Below the pieces are notes generated by a model. It had not been told where the DNA came from. It made no database searches and saw only the letters and a list, made by a program, of their open reading frames with translations. A program made the position numbers and the translations under genes. Shown in pieces: positions 36,145 to 48,610 of a DNA stretch of 64,000 nucleotides; within the stretch, counting starts at the first letter, position 1; each line of letters starts with the position of its first letter. Where the stretch lies: the NCBI RefSeq assembly GCF_036785885.1, contig NC_092314.1:14343638-14407637 (forward strand). Reading direction: 5' to 3'. Source of the stretch: Coffea arabica. Taxonomy: Eukaryota > Streptophyta > Magnoliopsida > Gentianales > Rubiaceae.

Positions 36145-37950
36145 ATGGCACCTTCCGGGAAACGGTTGAAGAGAAACTGCCCACCCAATACCAACTTGCA
36201 ATCTGAACAACCACCAACTTCAAACTCAACTTTGGAGCATCAATCAGCTACCACAGGTGATGATATCCAGATTAATTCAAATAATAGTAATCCTACTCAA
36301 GCATTGGCGAATGGTAAGTGAAAATGCTGAATAATGATTTACTTATTACCATTCAATGTATGCATCCTTTTTGTGATAATTCATAATAAGCATCAACTAG
36401 AATGTTTAACAATTGTTCTCAGAACAAAGAAAGCAAAAAAAAGGCAGGGGCCCAACCACGGGAAAAGTTATCGAGAAGATGATACGAGCTAATGTAAATG
36501 CCATTCAGTACTAAGATGTGTACATATATAATATTACTGTCTATTCAAGATTTTTTTTGTATAATCAGTTTCCTAGAATTTCAATTGGGGTATACCTGAA
36601 TGATGCTTCATTTGTTAATATTAGGGAGGCAAGCCATTGGAAATTGTCTTTCCTGAAGGATGTTGCAAACCAATCAAGTATGCTGCTCAACTTGCTAGTG
36701 GTATAGGTTATGTTGTAAGGCACCTCTCTTCACTGAAGGACATACGCACATATGATGACATACCAAATGAGAAAAAACAGAACCTATATGGTGGCTTGAT
36801 GGTACCAGATTACACCGTTGTCTTTTATAATGACATTTAGTGTGTTAATATTTATTTTGCTGACTTGACCAATTCTAAAAATGATCTATTTCTTAATGGT
36901 AATTTATAGGGATGGTTTGACTTCAAAGATTGGGAAACTGATCCTAATGTGGAAAAGTATGTGGATGACATGCTTCAGAATAGCTATAGGCAGTGGAGGA
37001 ATACTATGCACATAGATTATAAGATGTTGAAGGCAGCTGGAAAAGATCCACTTACCTCATGTCCTTATGACTGGATTGAGCAAGATGAGTGGAAAAGTAT
37101 GTGTGATTGGTTCGAAGATCCTATATTCAAGGTGATTGGTTCTAGTTTTGTTTACTTGCATGATCTTAATTCTTTTGTTGCCTTTTATGTTTTGTCTAAC
37201 TATCTTTTTGGTATTTAATAGAAAAAATCAGAAGCCAATACAAAGAACCGTGCCATGTTACCCTATCCGCACACTGGCGGTTCAAAATCAAATCATGTTC
37301 GAGCACAAGAGATGGTATATTACTGATTTTTTATTTCCATTTTGGCTTATATTTATACTAGGAAGAAAAATAGAGCTAACTCGTGATCTTTTATGCTATA
37401 AAATAGGTTCCACCAAGTGCAATTGATGCCTGGACTGCTGCTCACATAAAAAAGGATGGCCAATTTGTGAATAATACTGCAAAATCTCTCGATGTAATTT
37501 TCACTATAGTCGGCTGATTCTAGTAACTTTGTTTTTTATTAGTAACAGGACATTTACATATATATTATACATTTAATGACTCTTTGAGTTATGTGAATCT
37601 AATATGTACAGGATGAGTTAAAAGAAGAGAGAAGGCAATGCATCGAGAATGGAGAAATTGTCAATGAAGTTAAAATTATGGAAAATGTCCTAGGAAAGAG
37701 GGCTGGTCGTGCCAAAGGGTTGGGTATGAGGGTCTTACCACCCCAATCTTCTCGCAAACCCGAATCTTCAGCTAATAGAGCACTACTTGAAGAACTAAAA
37801 CAGTGCAAGGAGAAGATTCAATGCTATGAGGAGCGAATTCAAGCACAAGATACCCAAATCCAAAATCTTGTACAAAGCCAGCAAGGGATACAGGAAATGC
37901 TGCAAGAATTCCTCGTTTGGAAACAGAAGCAGTGTGGAGGTTCTTCCTAG
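36145..37950 (+). CDS. Second CACTA protein (plant En/Spm transposase-type), seven exons, 385 residues
   Basis: Exons 36145-36313, 36423-36493, 36625-36801, 36910-37131, 37222-37314, 37407-37493 and 37612-37950 join in frame (1158 nt) with GT-AG introns and no internal stop. The start is the ATG just after a TTGCAG acceptor-like sequence ('MAPSGKRLKRN'). Recognisable blocks are 'GRGPTTGKVI', 'DIPNEKKQNLYGGLM', 'WFDFKDWETDPNVEKYV', 'LPYPHTGGSKSNHVRAQEM', 'VPPSAIDAWTAAH' and a C-terminal coiled coil (about residues 331-381, Glu/Gln/Leu-rich). In En/Spm elements the partner protein binds subterminal repeats and aids transposition. The gene starts 222 bp after the transposase stop, on the same strand. 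Exon calls rest on splice signals and family pattern, not transcripts. Confidence 0.88.
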
Positions 37951-38885
37951 TAATGGTGAGTTTGTAGATCTTTATTCGAAACAAATGTATTTATGTGCAG
38001 TTACTTACTATTGTGGAACAACTTGGTTACTTCAGCATAGTAATTATTCTTGTATTGCTTGTCCTCATGATTAGGTGGTCCCTAAGCAATTTGTAGTGAT
38101 CATCCATGCATCATAACAAAAATACATCTTTTCCATGCCATTCTATTGTTTCTCTGATTTCAGATTTTTCTTGGTTTTATTGTACAGGTTTGGGATGAAC
38201 GTTTGGGACTGCTTTTGGCTTTTGGCTTTTGAGTTTGGGATAAACTCAACATTATGGACTGCTTTTGGCTTTCGGACTACTTTTAGTTCATACTGAAGAA
38301 TTCCTCTATTTTGATATCATCCATCTCTAGTATTTTGTTGACCATGGAATTGAAGTCCATCTTTTGATTTTAGCACATGTTAGGTATATGGCAGTTATCT
38401 AGGGAGAAATAACAATATTTATATTGGTTTCAAATCATGAAATGTAATGATATGTCAATGTTTGACATGGTTAACTTTTGTGGTTTGACATATTATGGTT
38501 GCCTACTAATGAAATTTGTGAAGTTTTGGTTGATATTTTGCTTGCATACTTTTATATTTTGATTGGGTGGAGTGTTTTAGTAGATGATATTATTACTTTG
38601 TTGTCACTAAAATTGCTAGGCTTAAAAATGCTAAATGGTGAAATTAGAAACTAATATATTATAGTGATGCAGCTGTCGTCAGGAAAAATGACATTAAATT
38701 GTCATTAAAGTACGTCCAGCAAGTTTCAATGCATGACTTTTCTTGACAATCGAAAATTTAGTGACAAAGTTCAGGGTCTTTCCTGACAAAGGTTCGTCAA
38801 GAATATGAGGTCTTTTCCTGACGACCGAATCGTCACGATTACCTTTCTTGATGACACGTCACAGAAAATGGAACTTTTCCTGACG
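37951..38885 (+). other. 3' region of CACTA element
   Basis: This is non-coding. It contains a repeated phrase GACTGCTTTTGGCTTT (38208-38275), probably within the 3' untranslated region of the upstream gene. From about 38670 it has subterminal words including CGTCAGGAAAAA, TTTCCTGAC and TCGTCA that mirror the left end. Confidence 0.6.
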
Positions 38886-38981
38886 TGCGACCTGTATATT
38901 TGCAGTCCAGCAGGTGTAAAATCGAAATTGAACTTGCATTGATGTAAAATTCCCATCAAGTTTTTGGCACCGTTGCCGGGG
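38886..38981 (+). other. End of LTR-1 and Athila primer-binding site
   Basis: TGCGACCTGTATA…TCCCATCA (to 38958) matches the last about 70 bp of LTR-2 and LTR-3 but is more diverged from them than the 5' portion of LTR-1 is from LTR-3. It is followed by the primer-binding site TGGCACCGTTGCCGGGG at 38965-38981, which has the sequence usual for Athila-like plant elements. Confidence 0.85.
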
Positions 38982-39092
38982 AGCGGCAATATTAGGGTCT
39001 AATCATCTCTATTAATTTAGATATTTTCATTGTTTTTATTCAAGTTGTTGAATTAAAATTGCAAAATTTCTCTTATTTTTGTTTGTTGTGTA

Positions 39093-42031
39093 TGCACCGA
39101 TCAAATCGAGAAGTTGCACATTTCGATCCGGAAATTGAAAGAACATTACACAGACAAAGGAGGAATACATCACATCAAGAGGAACAAGAGGTTTGACAGC
39201 CAATAGAAGATATCTTGATAGAATTACAATTTGAGGAATAAATGGCAGAAAATGAATCAAATAGGAGAATTCTGTGAGATTTTGCTTTACCGGGAGCACA
39301 AGGTTCTCAGACTAGCATTGTAAGGCCAACGGTAAACGCTAATAACTTTGAGATAAAACCATCATTGATTCAAATGGTACAACAATCTTAATATGGAGGT
39401 AATGTTACCGAAGATCCAAATTCTCACTTGTCAACATTTCTTGAAATTTGTGATACAATTAAGTTTAATGGTGTTAGTGAAGATGCAATTAAACTTCGAT
39501 TGTTTCCGTTTTCACTAAGGGACAAGGCTAAGGTTTGGTTACAATCTCATCCTCCAAACACTTTTACCACTTGGGATGAATTAGCTAAGGCTTTTCTTAA
39601 TAAATTCTTTCCACCTGAAAAAACTGCTAAATTGAGAATGGATATAACTAGTTTCTCTCAACAGGAAGGAGAGAGATTGTATGAAGCTTGGGAGCGTTAT
39701 CGGGAATTGCAACGAAGATGCCCTCATCATGGTCTACCCGATTAGCAAGTAGTCCAAACATTTTACAATGGTCTCACCTATCCAACAAAGATGCATGTAG
39801 ATGCTGCAGCGGGAGGAGCTTTGATGGGAAAGACAGCTGAGGAAGCTCAACAATTGATTGAAGAAATAGCTGCTAACAACTACCAATGGGCAAACAAACG
39901 AGGTAATACAAGGAGAACCGCAGGTATGCTCGAAGTAGATACCTTGAATATGTTAAGTGTAAAAATGGATAATGTGGTTAAGATGCTTAATAGGCAAGTT
40001 GGTCCTAGTTCTAATCAAGGAGTAGTTGTTGCATCTTGTACCACTTGCGGCGGAGATCATGATGATTTTATGTGTTCTAGCAGTGAACAGGTTCAATATC
40101 TCAACAATTACAACCGTCCACCCCAAAACAATCCATACTCCAATACTTATAATCCAGGATGGCGTAATCACCCGAATTTTGGATGGAAAGATCAAGGGAA
40201 CCAACAAAGACCAGTTAATTCACCGAGTTTTCAACAAAAGCAACCACTGCATGAGTCCAAACCAGCTTGGGAATTGGCGATTGAAAAGCTAGCCAATGTA
40301 TCAAATGATAAAATTGAAAAGTTAGTTAGTGCCACTACTCAACGGTTTGAAAGAATTGAGGGAAGAATGGACAAACTCACCAATATGTACAGGAATGTTG
40401 AGGTCCAATTAGGCCAAATTGCTAATGCAATTAATAATCGCAACCAAGGGGATTTACCTAGCAAGACTGAAGTGAACCCAAGGGAGCATGTGAAGGCTAT
40501 AACCTTCCGTAGTGGTAAAGAATTAGTTGAGCCGCCGGTAGTTGGAAGTGGAAGAGAGTTTGAAAAAAGAGAAAATAAGAAATTGAGTGAGTTAGGAGAG
40601 GAAAGCAAGAAAGAAAAAGGGAAAGAAATGATGGAGGAAAATGAACCACAAATGGGAGATACAACACCAATTCCTCCACCGGTGCCATTCCCTCAAAGAT
40701 TGAAACCTTCAAAAAATGACAAAGAATTTGAGAAATTTGTCAACATTTTTAAACAATTACATATTAACATTCCTTTTGTGGATGCTATTTTGCAGATTTC
40801 TTCATACGCAAAGTTTCTCAAGGAGATAATGACCAAGAAAAGGAAGTTGGTAGATAGTGAAACAATTGCATTAACGGAAGAATGTAGTGCAATCATACAA
40901 AACAAATTGCCACCCAAGTTGAAAGATCCAGGGAGTTTCACAGTTCCTTGCACTATCGGTAATGTAGAATTTTCTAAAGCACTTTGTGACCTTGGTGCAA
41001 GTGTGTCATTGATCCCTTTAACTGTGGCTAGGCAATTGGGGTTAAAAGAGTTGAAGCGTACTAACATTTCCTTGCAATTGGCTGACAGGTCTATTAGACA
41101 TCCAATGGACATATTGGAGAATGTGCTCATTAAAGTGCAGAAATTCATTATTCCTATCGATTTTGTTGTTTTAGATATGGAGAAAGATGTAAATGTACCT
41201 ATTATACTTGGTAGACCATTTCTGGCCACTGCAGGTACAATAATAGATGTCAAACGAGGTAAGTTTAAGTTTCAAATCGGTGAAGAGGAAGTGGAATTTG
41301 ATTTGAGTAAAGTGGAGAAATATCCCTCTTTTACCGACCATGTTTATTCGGTTGACATATGTGATGAATTGACATTAGAAATGAATCAAGTTAATCTTGA
41401 TAATGATTCTCTTGAACTTTGTCTTAATGGTATAGGAATACAAGAGGAACAAATTGAACAAATGACTAAATATTTGCAGGCACAGGTTCCTTATAAAAGG
41501 AAAAATGCATATGAGGAGTTAGGACTGAGCAAAAGGCTACCTCCACCATCATATGAGCAAGCACCGCAGCTTGAGCTTAAGCCGCTGCCTAAGCACCTCA
41601 AATATGCGTTTCTTGGAGAAAAAGAGACACTGCCTGTGATTGTAAATTCAGCATTAGATGAGGAACAATTAGACAAGCTCTTACGTGTTTTGAGAAAGCA
41701 TTTAAAGGCTATAGGATGGACAATTTCTAATATCAAAGGAATTAGTCCAACTATTTGTATGCACAGATTTTATTGGAAGAGAATTCTAAACCAGTGGTTG
41801 AGACTCAAAGAAGGTTAAATCCAAACATGAAGGAAGTGGTAAGAGTAGAAATCCTTAAATGGTTGGATGCAGGTATAATTTTTCCAATTTCTGATAGTGT
41901 GTGGATTTCTTTTATTCATGTAGTGCCAAAGAAAGGGGGGATAACCATAGTACATGGTAAAAATGATGAAATAATTTCCTCTAGAGTTGTGGTTGGTTGG
42001 CGAGTCTGTATTGATTACAAAAAACTGAATG
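39093..42031 (+). pseudogene. Athila gag, protease and first part of reverse transcriptase, broken
   Basis: Gag begins at ATG 39093 and contains the retrotransposon gag domain (39428-39745, 'LRLFPFSLRDKAKVWL'). It is interrupted by at least four in-frame stops before 39400 and a TAG at 39743, all in one frame. A zinc-finger-like 'CTTCGGDHDDFMC' lies near 40050. The aspartic protease follows with 'LCDLGASVSLIP' near 40985. The reverse transcriptase begins near 41720 and loses frame at about 41769, where one base appears to be missing from a T run. The frame is then cut at 42031 by a solo LTR. The original products would be capsid protein and polyprotein enzymes. This copy cannot make them. Confidence 0.88.
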
Positions 42032-43384
42032 TGATAGGATGTTAATTGTTGGTTATTTTATTATTAATTTCCCTTTTATCCTTGCAAAATATTGTTTTAA
42101 TTAGTAATATTTACTTATATTTGGTATTTGGACCTATCTACAGGAAGGGAAACTAAAAAGTGCTAAAATGGGGGACCTGTTGGAGGGAATTGCTCCACAC
42201 GTAAAAGAGTCCAAAAAGCCTCATAAAACTGGCCTACATGAAGCTACAGACGGATTGAATTTCTTTTGGCTGATTAGAAGGGTTACTGACTAGGACTCTT
42301 ACTAGCAAGAGGAAACACAAAGGAGAGGAAATTTGGCAGAGCCGCAGCTCTTGTACTCCTTTTTACCTTCAATTTCGTGGGGACCACGGAGGGAAGTTAG
42401 GCAATTTGTTTTAGATTAGGAGACAATTCTTTTCCTTTGGCCGCGGCTTTATCTTTGGGGAATTGGGAGTTTTTTGGTTGTTCTTACTTTATCGTTTTTT
42501 TTATCTCAATTTTGGGGACGAAGACATAGCTTGTTTTCAATAATTACTTCTGCACTTTTGCATGGGATTCCCTCCCTGAAGATGAATTAAATCCCTTCGT
42601 CTAGTCGAGGAACAACGGAGGACTTGGTTCTACTAAATTTGTGAGATCGAATTAGTTTTTATTTATTTCCATTATTGACTGGTATTCGTCTATCTTCTGC
42701 TTTATGTTCATATGGCTGTTTTATTATTCGATTATCCAGGGCCCGGATTCTAGATTAATTCAATAACTTGAAGCCAATTAGAGTAGTTAAATCCGTAATT
42801 GTTTAATTATTCTAAACTGATGGCAACTGGCATGATTGATTTGTGTCAGGGAGATAGACAGGCTAACTTAAAGAGACCCTCGTAGCGTGTTGATTGGTTA
42901 GAATTAGGCTCTTCTAATTATTCATGCAATTAGGGAATTGAACTTCTATGGTCGTACCTAGGGTTGTTTTCTGATTAGAGAAATAGTCAACGGTCGTACC
43001 TTGGCTATCGACAAATTGAGGAAGAGTTGGTTGTTTATCGCGTGTATGACAACTATAACTAATTTATCAGATAGTAACTGGAATAATCCTTGCATCTGTG
43101 ATCGAATTAAGTGAACCATCTCCGAAGTTGTCTCTTGGCTAGAGTTCATCCATTATTATTTTTATTGTGATAATTAGTTATTTGAGTTGTAGCTATTTTA
43201 TTTTATTTTAATTTATTCCAAGTAATTTAGTTACTCTCATTTTCAAAAACCCCCCATACTTCGGACTCTAAAAGAAATAAATTATCCCCAGTCCCTGTGA
43301 ATTCGACCCTGCTTATCACTATCTACAGAAATTATATTTTATTTAAGCAGGTATTTATTATTGCACAGGTTTGACACCCTGTCA
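42032..43384. mobile_element. Solo LTR inserted in the Athila reverse transcriptase
   Basis: A 1353-bp segment starts TGATAGGATG and ends CACCCTGTCA. It is flanked by a perfect 5-bp duplication GAATG (42027-42031 and 43385-43389). The terminal ten bases are an imperfect inverted repeat. No coding sequence, primer-binding site or second LTR is present, so this is the product of LTR-LTR recombination. It contains the phrase 'GAATTCGACCCTGC', typical of long gypsy LTR ends. Removal with one duplication copy rejoins the RT frame exactly between the 'KKLN' and 'ATRKDHF' motifs. Confidence 0.93.
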
Positions 43385-45806
43385 GAATGCAGCTACTAGA
43401 AAGGATCATTTCTCTCTTCCTTTTCTTGATCAAATGGTAGAAAGATTGGCCGGATATGAATTTTATTGTTTCTTGGATGATTTTTCAGGATACAATCAAA
43501 TAGTCATTGCACCGGAAGATCAAGAGAAAACTACATTCACTTGTCCTTACGGTACTTTTACATTTCGAAGGATGCCTTTCGGACTGTGCAATGCACCGGC
43601 CACCTTCCAACGATGCATGATGGCAATTTTCTCTGATTTTAATAAGAAAATTATGGAAATCTTTATGGATGATTTTTCTGTATTTGGATCTACTTATGAT
43701 GATTGTCTTAACAATTTAGATCTAATTTTGCAGAGATGTGAAGAAACAAACCTTGTACTCAATTGGAAAAAATGTCACTTCATGGTTTGTGAGGGTATTG
43801 TGTTAGGTCACAAAATTTCTTCAGAAGGTATTGAGGTAGATCAAGCCAAGATAGAGGTTATTGAGAGAATGCCTCCACCAATCAATATGAAAAGAATTCA
43901 CAGCTTTCTTGGACACGTGGGACTTTATCGGCGGTTTATTAAGGATTTCTCCAAGATTGCTAAACCTTTATGTGAATTACTTGCAAAAGATGTTCCTTTT
44001 TACTTTAATGATGAGTGTTTATTTGCTTTTAATAGATTGAAGAAGGAACTTGTCTCAGCACCTATAATAGCATCACCGGATTGGAGCTTGCCATTCGAAT
44101 TGATGTGTGATGCTAGTGATTTTGCAGTTGGAACAGTTCTTGGGCAAAAACATGATAAGCGACTTCATGTCATTTATTATGCAAGTAAAATGTTGAATGA
44201 AGCCCAAATTAACTATGTAACAACAGAGAAGGAGTTGCTAGGATAAGTTTAGATCATACTTATTAGGATCTAAAGTTATCATTTATACCGACCATGCAGC
44301 ACTTAAATATTTGTTAAATAAGAAAGATGCAAAACCTCGACTAATTCGATGGATTTTATTATTGCGGGAATTTGATTTGGAGATCAAAGATAAAAAAGGA
44401 TCCGAGAATCTAGTTGCTGATCATCTTTCTAGACTGGAAAACATGCCGCAAGAAGACCATTCGTCCATTAAAGAAGAATTTCCAGATCAGTTTTTAATGC
44501 CAATTTATAAGTCACCATGGTATGCTGATCTAGTTAACTTTATAGCTAGTGGAGTGATACCAAATGATTTGAATTCTCATCAAAGGAAAAAATTCCTAAA
44601 TGATGCTAAACATTACTTTTGGGAAGAACCATTCTTTTACAAACATTGTGCAGATGGAATAATTAGAAGATGTGTTCCGGAGGAGGAGGTACATAGCATT
44701 TTAATGCATTGTCATACTCTTGAAACGGGAGGTCATTTTAGTACTACTAAGACCGTAGCAAAGATATGGCAATCCGGATTTTATTGGCCTACTATGTACC
44801 GAGACACTAGAAATTGGGTTAAAAGTTGTGATCAATGCCAAAGAACCGTAATATCTCAAGAGAGAATGAAATACCTTTGACTACATATTTGGAAGTTGAA
44901 TTATTTGATGTTTGGGGCATTGATTTTATGGGACCATTTCCTAGTTCATATAATAATAAGTACATCCTTTTAGCAGTTGATTATGTTTCTAAATGGGTGG
45001 AGGCCATTCCTTCACAAACTAATGATGCTAAAGTTGTGTTTAAGTTCCTTAAAAGGAACATATTTTGCAAGTTTGGAGTCCCAAAGGCAATAATAAGCGA
45101 CGAAGGTAAGCATTTTTGTAATAAAATTATTGACACTTTGTTGCTTAAATATGGATGCAGGCATAAAAAGTCACTCCCCTATCATCCTCAAGCTAATGGA
45201 CAAGCGGAGTTGGCCAACCGGGAAATTAAAATCATTTTGGAGAAAACGGTAAACCGATCAAGAAAGGATTGGTCGAACAAGCTTGAAGATGCTTTATGGG
45301 CATATAGAACGGCATTTAAAACACCGTTGGGAATGTCTCCATATAAGCTTGTTTATGGGAAAGCGTGTCATTTACCTGTGGAAATATAACATAGAGCTTA
45401 TTGGGCCGTTAAAGCTATTAATATTGATTTTAAATCTGCAGGTGAAAAGAGAATGCTTGAGTTAAGCGAATTGGAGGAATTGCGGTTGACTTCGTATGAA
45501 AATGTCAAGATTTACAAAGAAAAAGTGAAATTTTGGCATGATAAACACATTATCCCTAAGCACTTTGAAGAAGGGCAAAAGGTTTTGTTGTTTAACTCAA
45601 GGCTTAAATTATTCCCTGGAAAACTTAAGTCTCGATGGTCCGGTCCATTTGAAGTGGTTCGTATGTTTCCTTATGGAGCAGTGGAAATAAAAGGAGAAAA
45701 TGGTGCTCCATTCAAAGTAAATGGCCAAAGATTGAAGCTCTATTTGGCCGGAGAAAAAGTTCCTAAAGGAGTAATTTACTCCTTAGGAAATGCAATGGAG
45801 AGTTAA
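43385..45806 (+). pseudogene. Athila reverse transcriptase (rest), RNase H and integrase, broken
   Basis: RT resumes with 'ATRKDHFSLPFLDQM' and has the catalytic 'FMDDFSVF' near 43665. RNase H follows ('LMCDASDFAVG', later '[12 protein letters not shown]'), with a short deletion and stop at about 44243. Integrase has its zinc-binding H-H-C-C region ('[12 protein letters not shown]', 'CDQCQ') and then shifts frame near 44860. The core shows 'GIDFMGPFP', 'IISDEGKHF' and '[10 protein letters not shown]'. A TAA stands at 45387, after which the same frame continues to 45806. Lesions in every domain make this copy inactive. Confidence 0.9.
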
Positions 45807-46693
45807 AAGAAGTTAAAGGAAAGTCGAGCCAACGACTATAAACAAAAGCGCTTGTTGGGAGGCAACCCGATGATAATAGTGTATTTGTGTGTATTTATGT
45901 GTTTCTTTTATTTTGGTGTGATTTAATTGACTAATTTGATGTATTTCACTTGTTTGTAGGAAGTACGGGAGCTTTATCATCCATCTCGGAGGTGCATTTG
46001 AAGAACATGTGTAAAAAGGGAGTTTCTCTTACCAAATTGTGTTTTAAGTGTTTAAAATTCCCATACATATATATACATTGCGCATTTCAAGTATATTTAA
46101 GTGAGTTGCGGTGATAACATAGTTATAAATGCTCATGGACTCATTTGATATGCATGTAATGCCCAAAAATGCCATTTTGATGTAAAAATGCAAAAATGAT
46201 CAAAAAACCTCACCCTCGATTTTCAATGAAAATGTGTTCGATGTGTTTTGAGAAGTTGAATATTGTGTTTATGGTATATTACATATGCGTTAGAGGTTAG
46301 AATTGATAAAAAGTTTGTCCAATGCGTGATTTGGAATTGGCCGGAAAAGGAAGAAAAAGTTTGAAAAATTGCAGTTTCTGCAATTAGTGCAGAGAAATAA
46401 GGATCCGAGCTCGGATCTATCATGAAAAGTCCTCGGATCCATTTTCACTCCTCGGATCCGTGGCTCGAATCTACCTCTCTCCTCAGCAAGTGGCACAACC
46501 GTTTTTCTTTACCTTTCTCACAACTTTTCCAGCTATTTTGAGGGACAGAAATCGGTGGCACATGCTTCTGCAACAAAAGAGAAGACCAAATGAGTGTAGA
46601 CAAAAAGAAACATCATATCTTTGACTTCTTTTTACAAAATCTGAGTGGAGGAAATTATGAAGGAGAAGAATAGACTTTCTACCACTTTTTATG
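45807..46693 (+). other. Non-coding region after Athila pol
   Basis: It begins with the 'GCGCTTGTTGGGAGGCAACCC' phrase common after pol in this lineage. No envelope-like reading frame is present. Near 46400-46455 there is a perfect 16-bp palindrome GATCCGAGCTCGGATC (46402-46417), followed by two more CTCGGATCC words. The right part might be the diverged front of an LTR that joins LTR-2 at about 46694. Confidence 0.55.
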
Positions 46694-47673
46694 TAGAAAC
46701 ACAGGGGAGAGGTGAGGACATTAATATAAGTAGCTAGTTTTTCATCTTGTAACAAGTTTTCTCTCTAGCTAAGAGTTCTTGGAGAAGCATTTGGAGTTTT
46801 CACTTGTAACCATCTTGTACAAGAACATAGCAGGAATTGAAGGGTTTCACCATCAATTGGCTAAGCTTTCTTTTATCTTTCTTGTACTTATACTTCATGA
46901 TGTTTTGCATTAATAAACTTGTGAGTTTGATTGTTAAATCATTCATGAGTAGCTAAACTCCTTAATCTAGGGAGTAGATGAAACTTATGGCTAAATAATA
47001 CGAATTGAATGTGATTTACACTTGTTATATCTTGTATTAACTTGTCTACTTGTGTAGTTGTGATTATTTGTTATTGATTGATCACCAATAGCTTGGTTAT
47101 AGTTGTTATTGTTCGATGAGAATTGGTAATAACAATGGAAACACTTGAGTAGAGCTTGAGTTGTATGTTCATGAAAATAGAGATACACTTAGGTGGATTA
47201 TTTAGCATTTCATGAAAGAAAACAGAGCAGTAGTAGTATTTCACCATGAAAATAGGGAAATCTATATTGCTTTAGGCCATTTCATCATGAAAATGAGATT
47301 TGGAAACTTTGGAAATGAATCTCTGGTTAAACAAGAATAATAGCAAGAAGTAAATCCATTCATTTGTGTTGTTTATGCCATAAGTGGAATCTACATCCCT
47401 AAAATCTTCCTTAAGTGAAAGTTCTCTATTTGCATTCAGCATTTATTAAACTAGATTTGTATATCAGATTTGTAGATTACAGCATTAGACTTTCTCTGCT
47501 CAAATTAATTGTAAGTATAAATAATAGAGAAAATAAGGGCTTAGTAATTGTTTAAATTGCTCCTCGTGGGATCGACCCGATACACATCTTGTACTATAAT
47601 TGCGACCTGTATACTTGCAGTCCAACGGGTGTAAAATCGGAATTGAACTTGCATTGATATAAAAATCCCGTCA
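46694..47673 (+). repeat. LTR-2, internal Athila-family LTR lacking its 5' end
   Basis: From GAAACACAGGGG to CCCGTCA this matches LTR-3 (48873-49858) with scattered differences. The first about 260 bp of the LTR are replaced by other sequence. It is followed by a primer-binding-site-like TGGTGCCACTACCGGGG at 47680-47696, which differs from the one at 38965. Confidence 0.88.
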
Positions 47674-48610
47674 AGTTTTTGGTGCCACTACCGGGGAGTT
47701 TCATCCATTTTTATGGGGAAACTCTGTCAAAATGTTTCTAAAATATTTTTCAATATTTCATTGCAATTCTTCCAATTAAATGGCTAAAATGTTAAAATTT
47801 TAAGTGTCTAATTCTTCCATTGGATAAAATGCTTTGTGTATTTTGGAAAAGTTTAATTTTTATTTGGCTTGGAATGAATTAGTATGCAATTAGGATTTTT
47901 ACATTTTAGAAAATATATTTGATTAAATAAGAAAAATTATGCTTAGAATTTTGCAAGATTAATGATATTTATCATTTTTACTTAATTTTATAAGTAAGTG
48001 ATTGATATAGTCAAAGACAAGGCCAAATTCTTTCTTTAATTATACTTAGAGGGAAAAAGAAATTATATGTTAAAAAAAGATTAATATTATTACTTTTCTA
48101 CTCCAATGATTCACATACTGAGTAACCGGGGGTTGGCATTTACAAATGTCGACATTCGCGCAAAAAGGTATTGAAATTAAGAGTATGCTTATCAATTTAA
48201 ATAAGTGAAATGTTGAGTAACCGGGAATTTTCATCTAAAAGTGTTAATTTTCGCGTAAAAAGACGTTTTCACTATTTAAATAAGATGAAATGTGAATAAA
48301 TCCCTCTAAATTGATAAGTTTTGGGATGAGGAAGGCCATAAAATTGACTATGTGATTTACTTATTTGTGAAATTAAGATAGAATGAGAGAATTGATTTGA
48401 ATTTGTTGAAATTAAGGCATAATTATTTTTATTTAATTGAAAATTATGAGTATTTAGTGTAATCTGAGAAATGGCATAATGATTGGTTTCTAGGATTTTG
48501 AGGAATTAAATTTGACGAAAGTACGTATATTGTTTTATCTATTGAATCATTGAAGTAAGTTTTGTGTAAAATTGCTTGAGGACAAGCAATGATTCAAGTG
48601 TGGGGGAATT
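47674..48610 (+). other. Non-coding body between LTR-2 and LTR-3
   Basis: It starts with a primer-binding site and ends with the purine tract GTGTGGGGGAATT just before LTR-3. It therefore has the layout of a small element with no genes. It contains two 95-bp units beginning GAGTAACCGGG (48120 and 48215), each followed by CATTCGCG- or TTTCGCG-type text and AAAAAG. No protein is encoded. Confidence 0.7.

Larger units (their letters stand above)
28967..38885 (+). mobile_element. CACTA (En/Spm) transposon with two uninterrupted genes; right end lost
   Basis: The left terminus is CACTACAAAAAATT. Subterminal words such as TTTCCTGAC, CGTCA and TGTCAGGAAAAG occur at both ends (28990-29160 and 38680-38880), as expected for this superfamily. 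It carries a TNP2-type transposase and a second En/Spm-type protein, both on the plus strand and spliced without lesions that I can see. A piece of a host aspartic-protease gene is also present. The right end should read TTTTTTGTAGTG but stops at TTTTCCTGACGTG. About 220 bp of the host LTR are missing there too, so a deletion probably removed the terminus. Without it the element should not excise, although it could supply transposase. Confidence 0.9.

Noticed and set aside
38874-38888. Diverged right terminal repeat of CACTA (…CCTGACGTG)
   Set aside because: Only GTG matches the expected TAGTG end, no 3-bp duplication is present, and adjoining LTR sequence is missing; deletion is the simpler reading.
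45807-46693. Possible envelope-like gene after Athila pol
   Set aside because: No open frame of useful length or membrane-protein character exists here on the plus strand.
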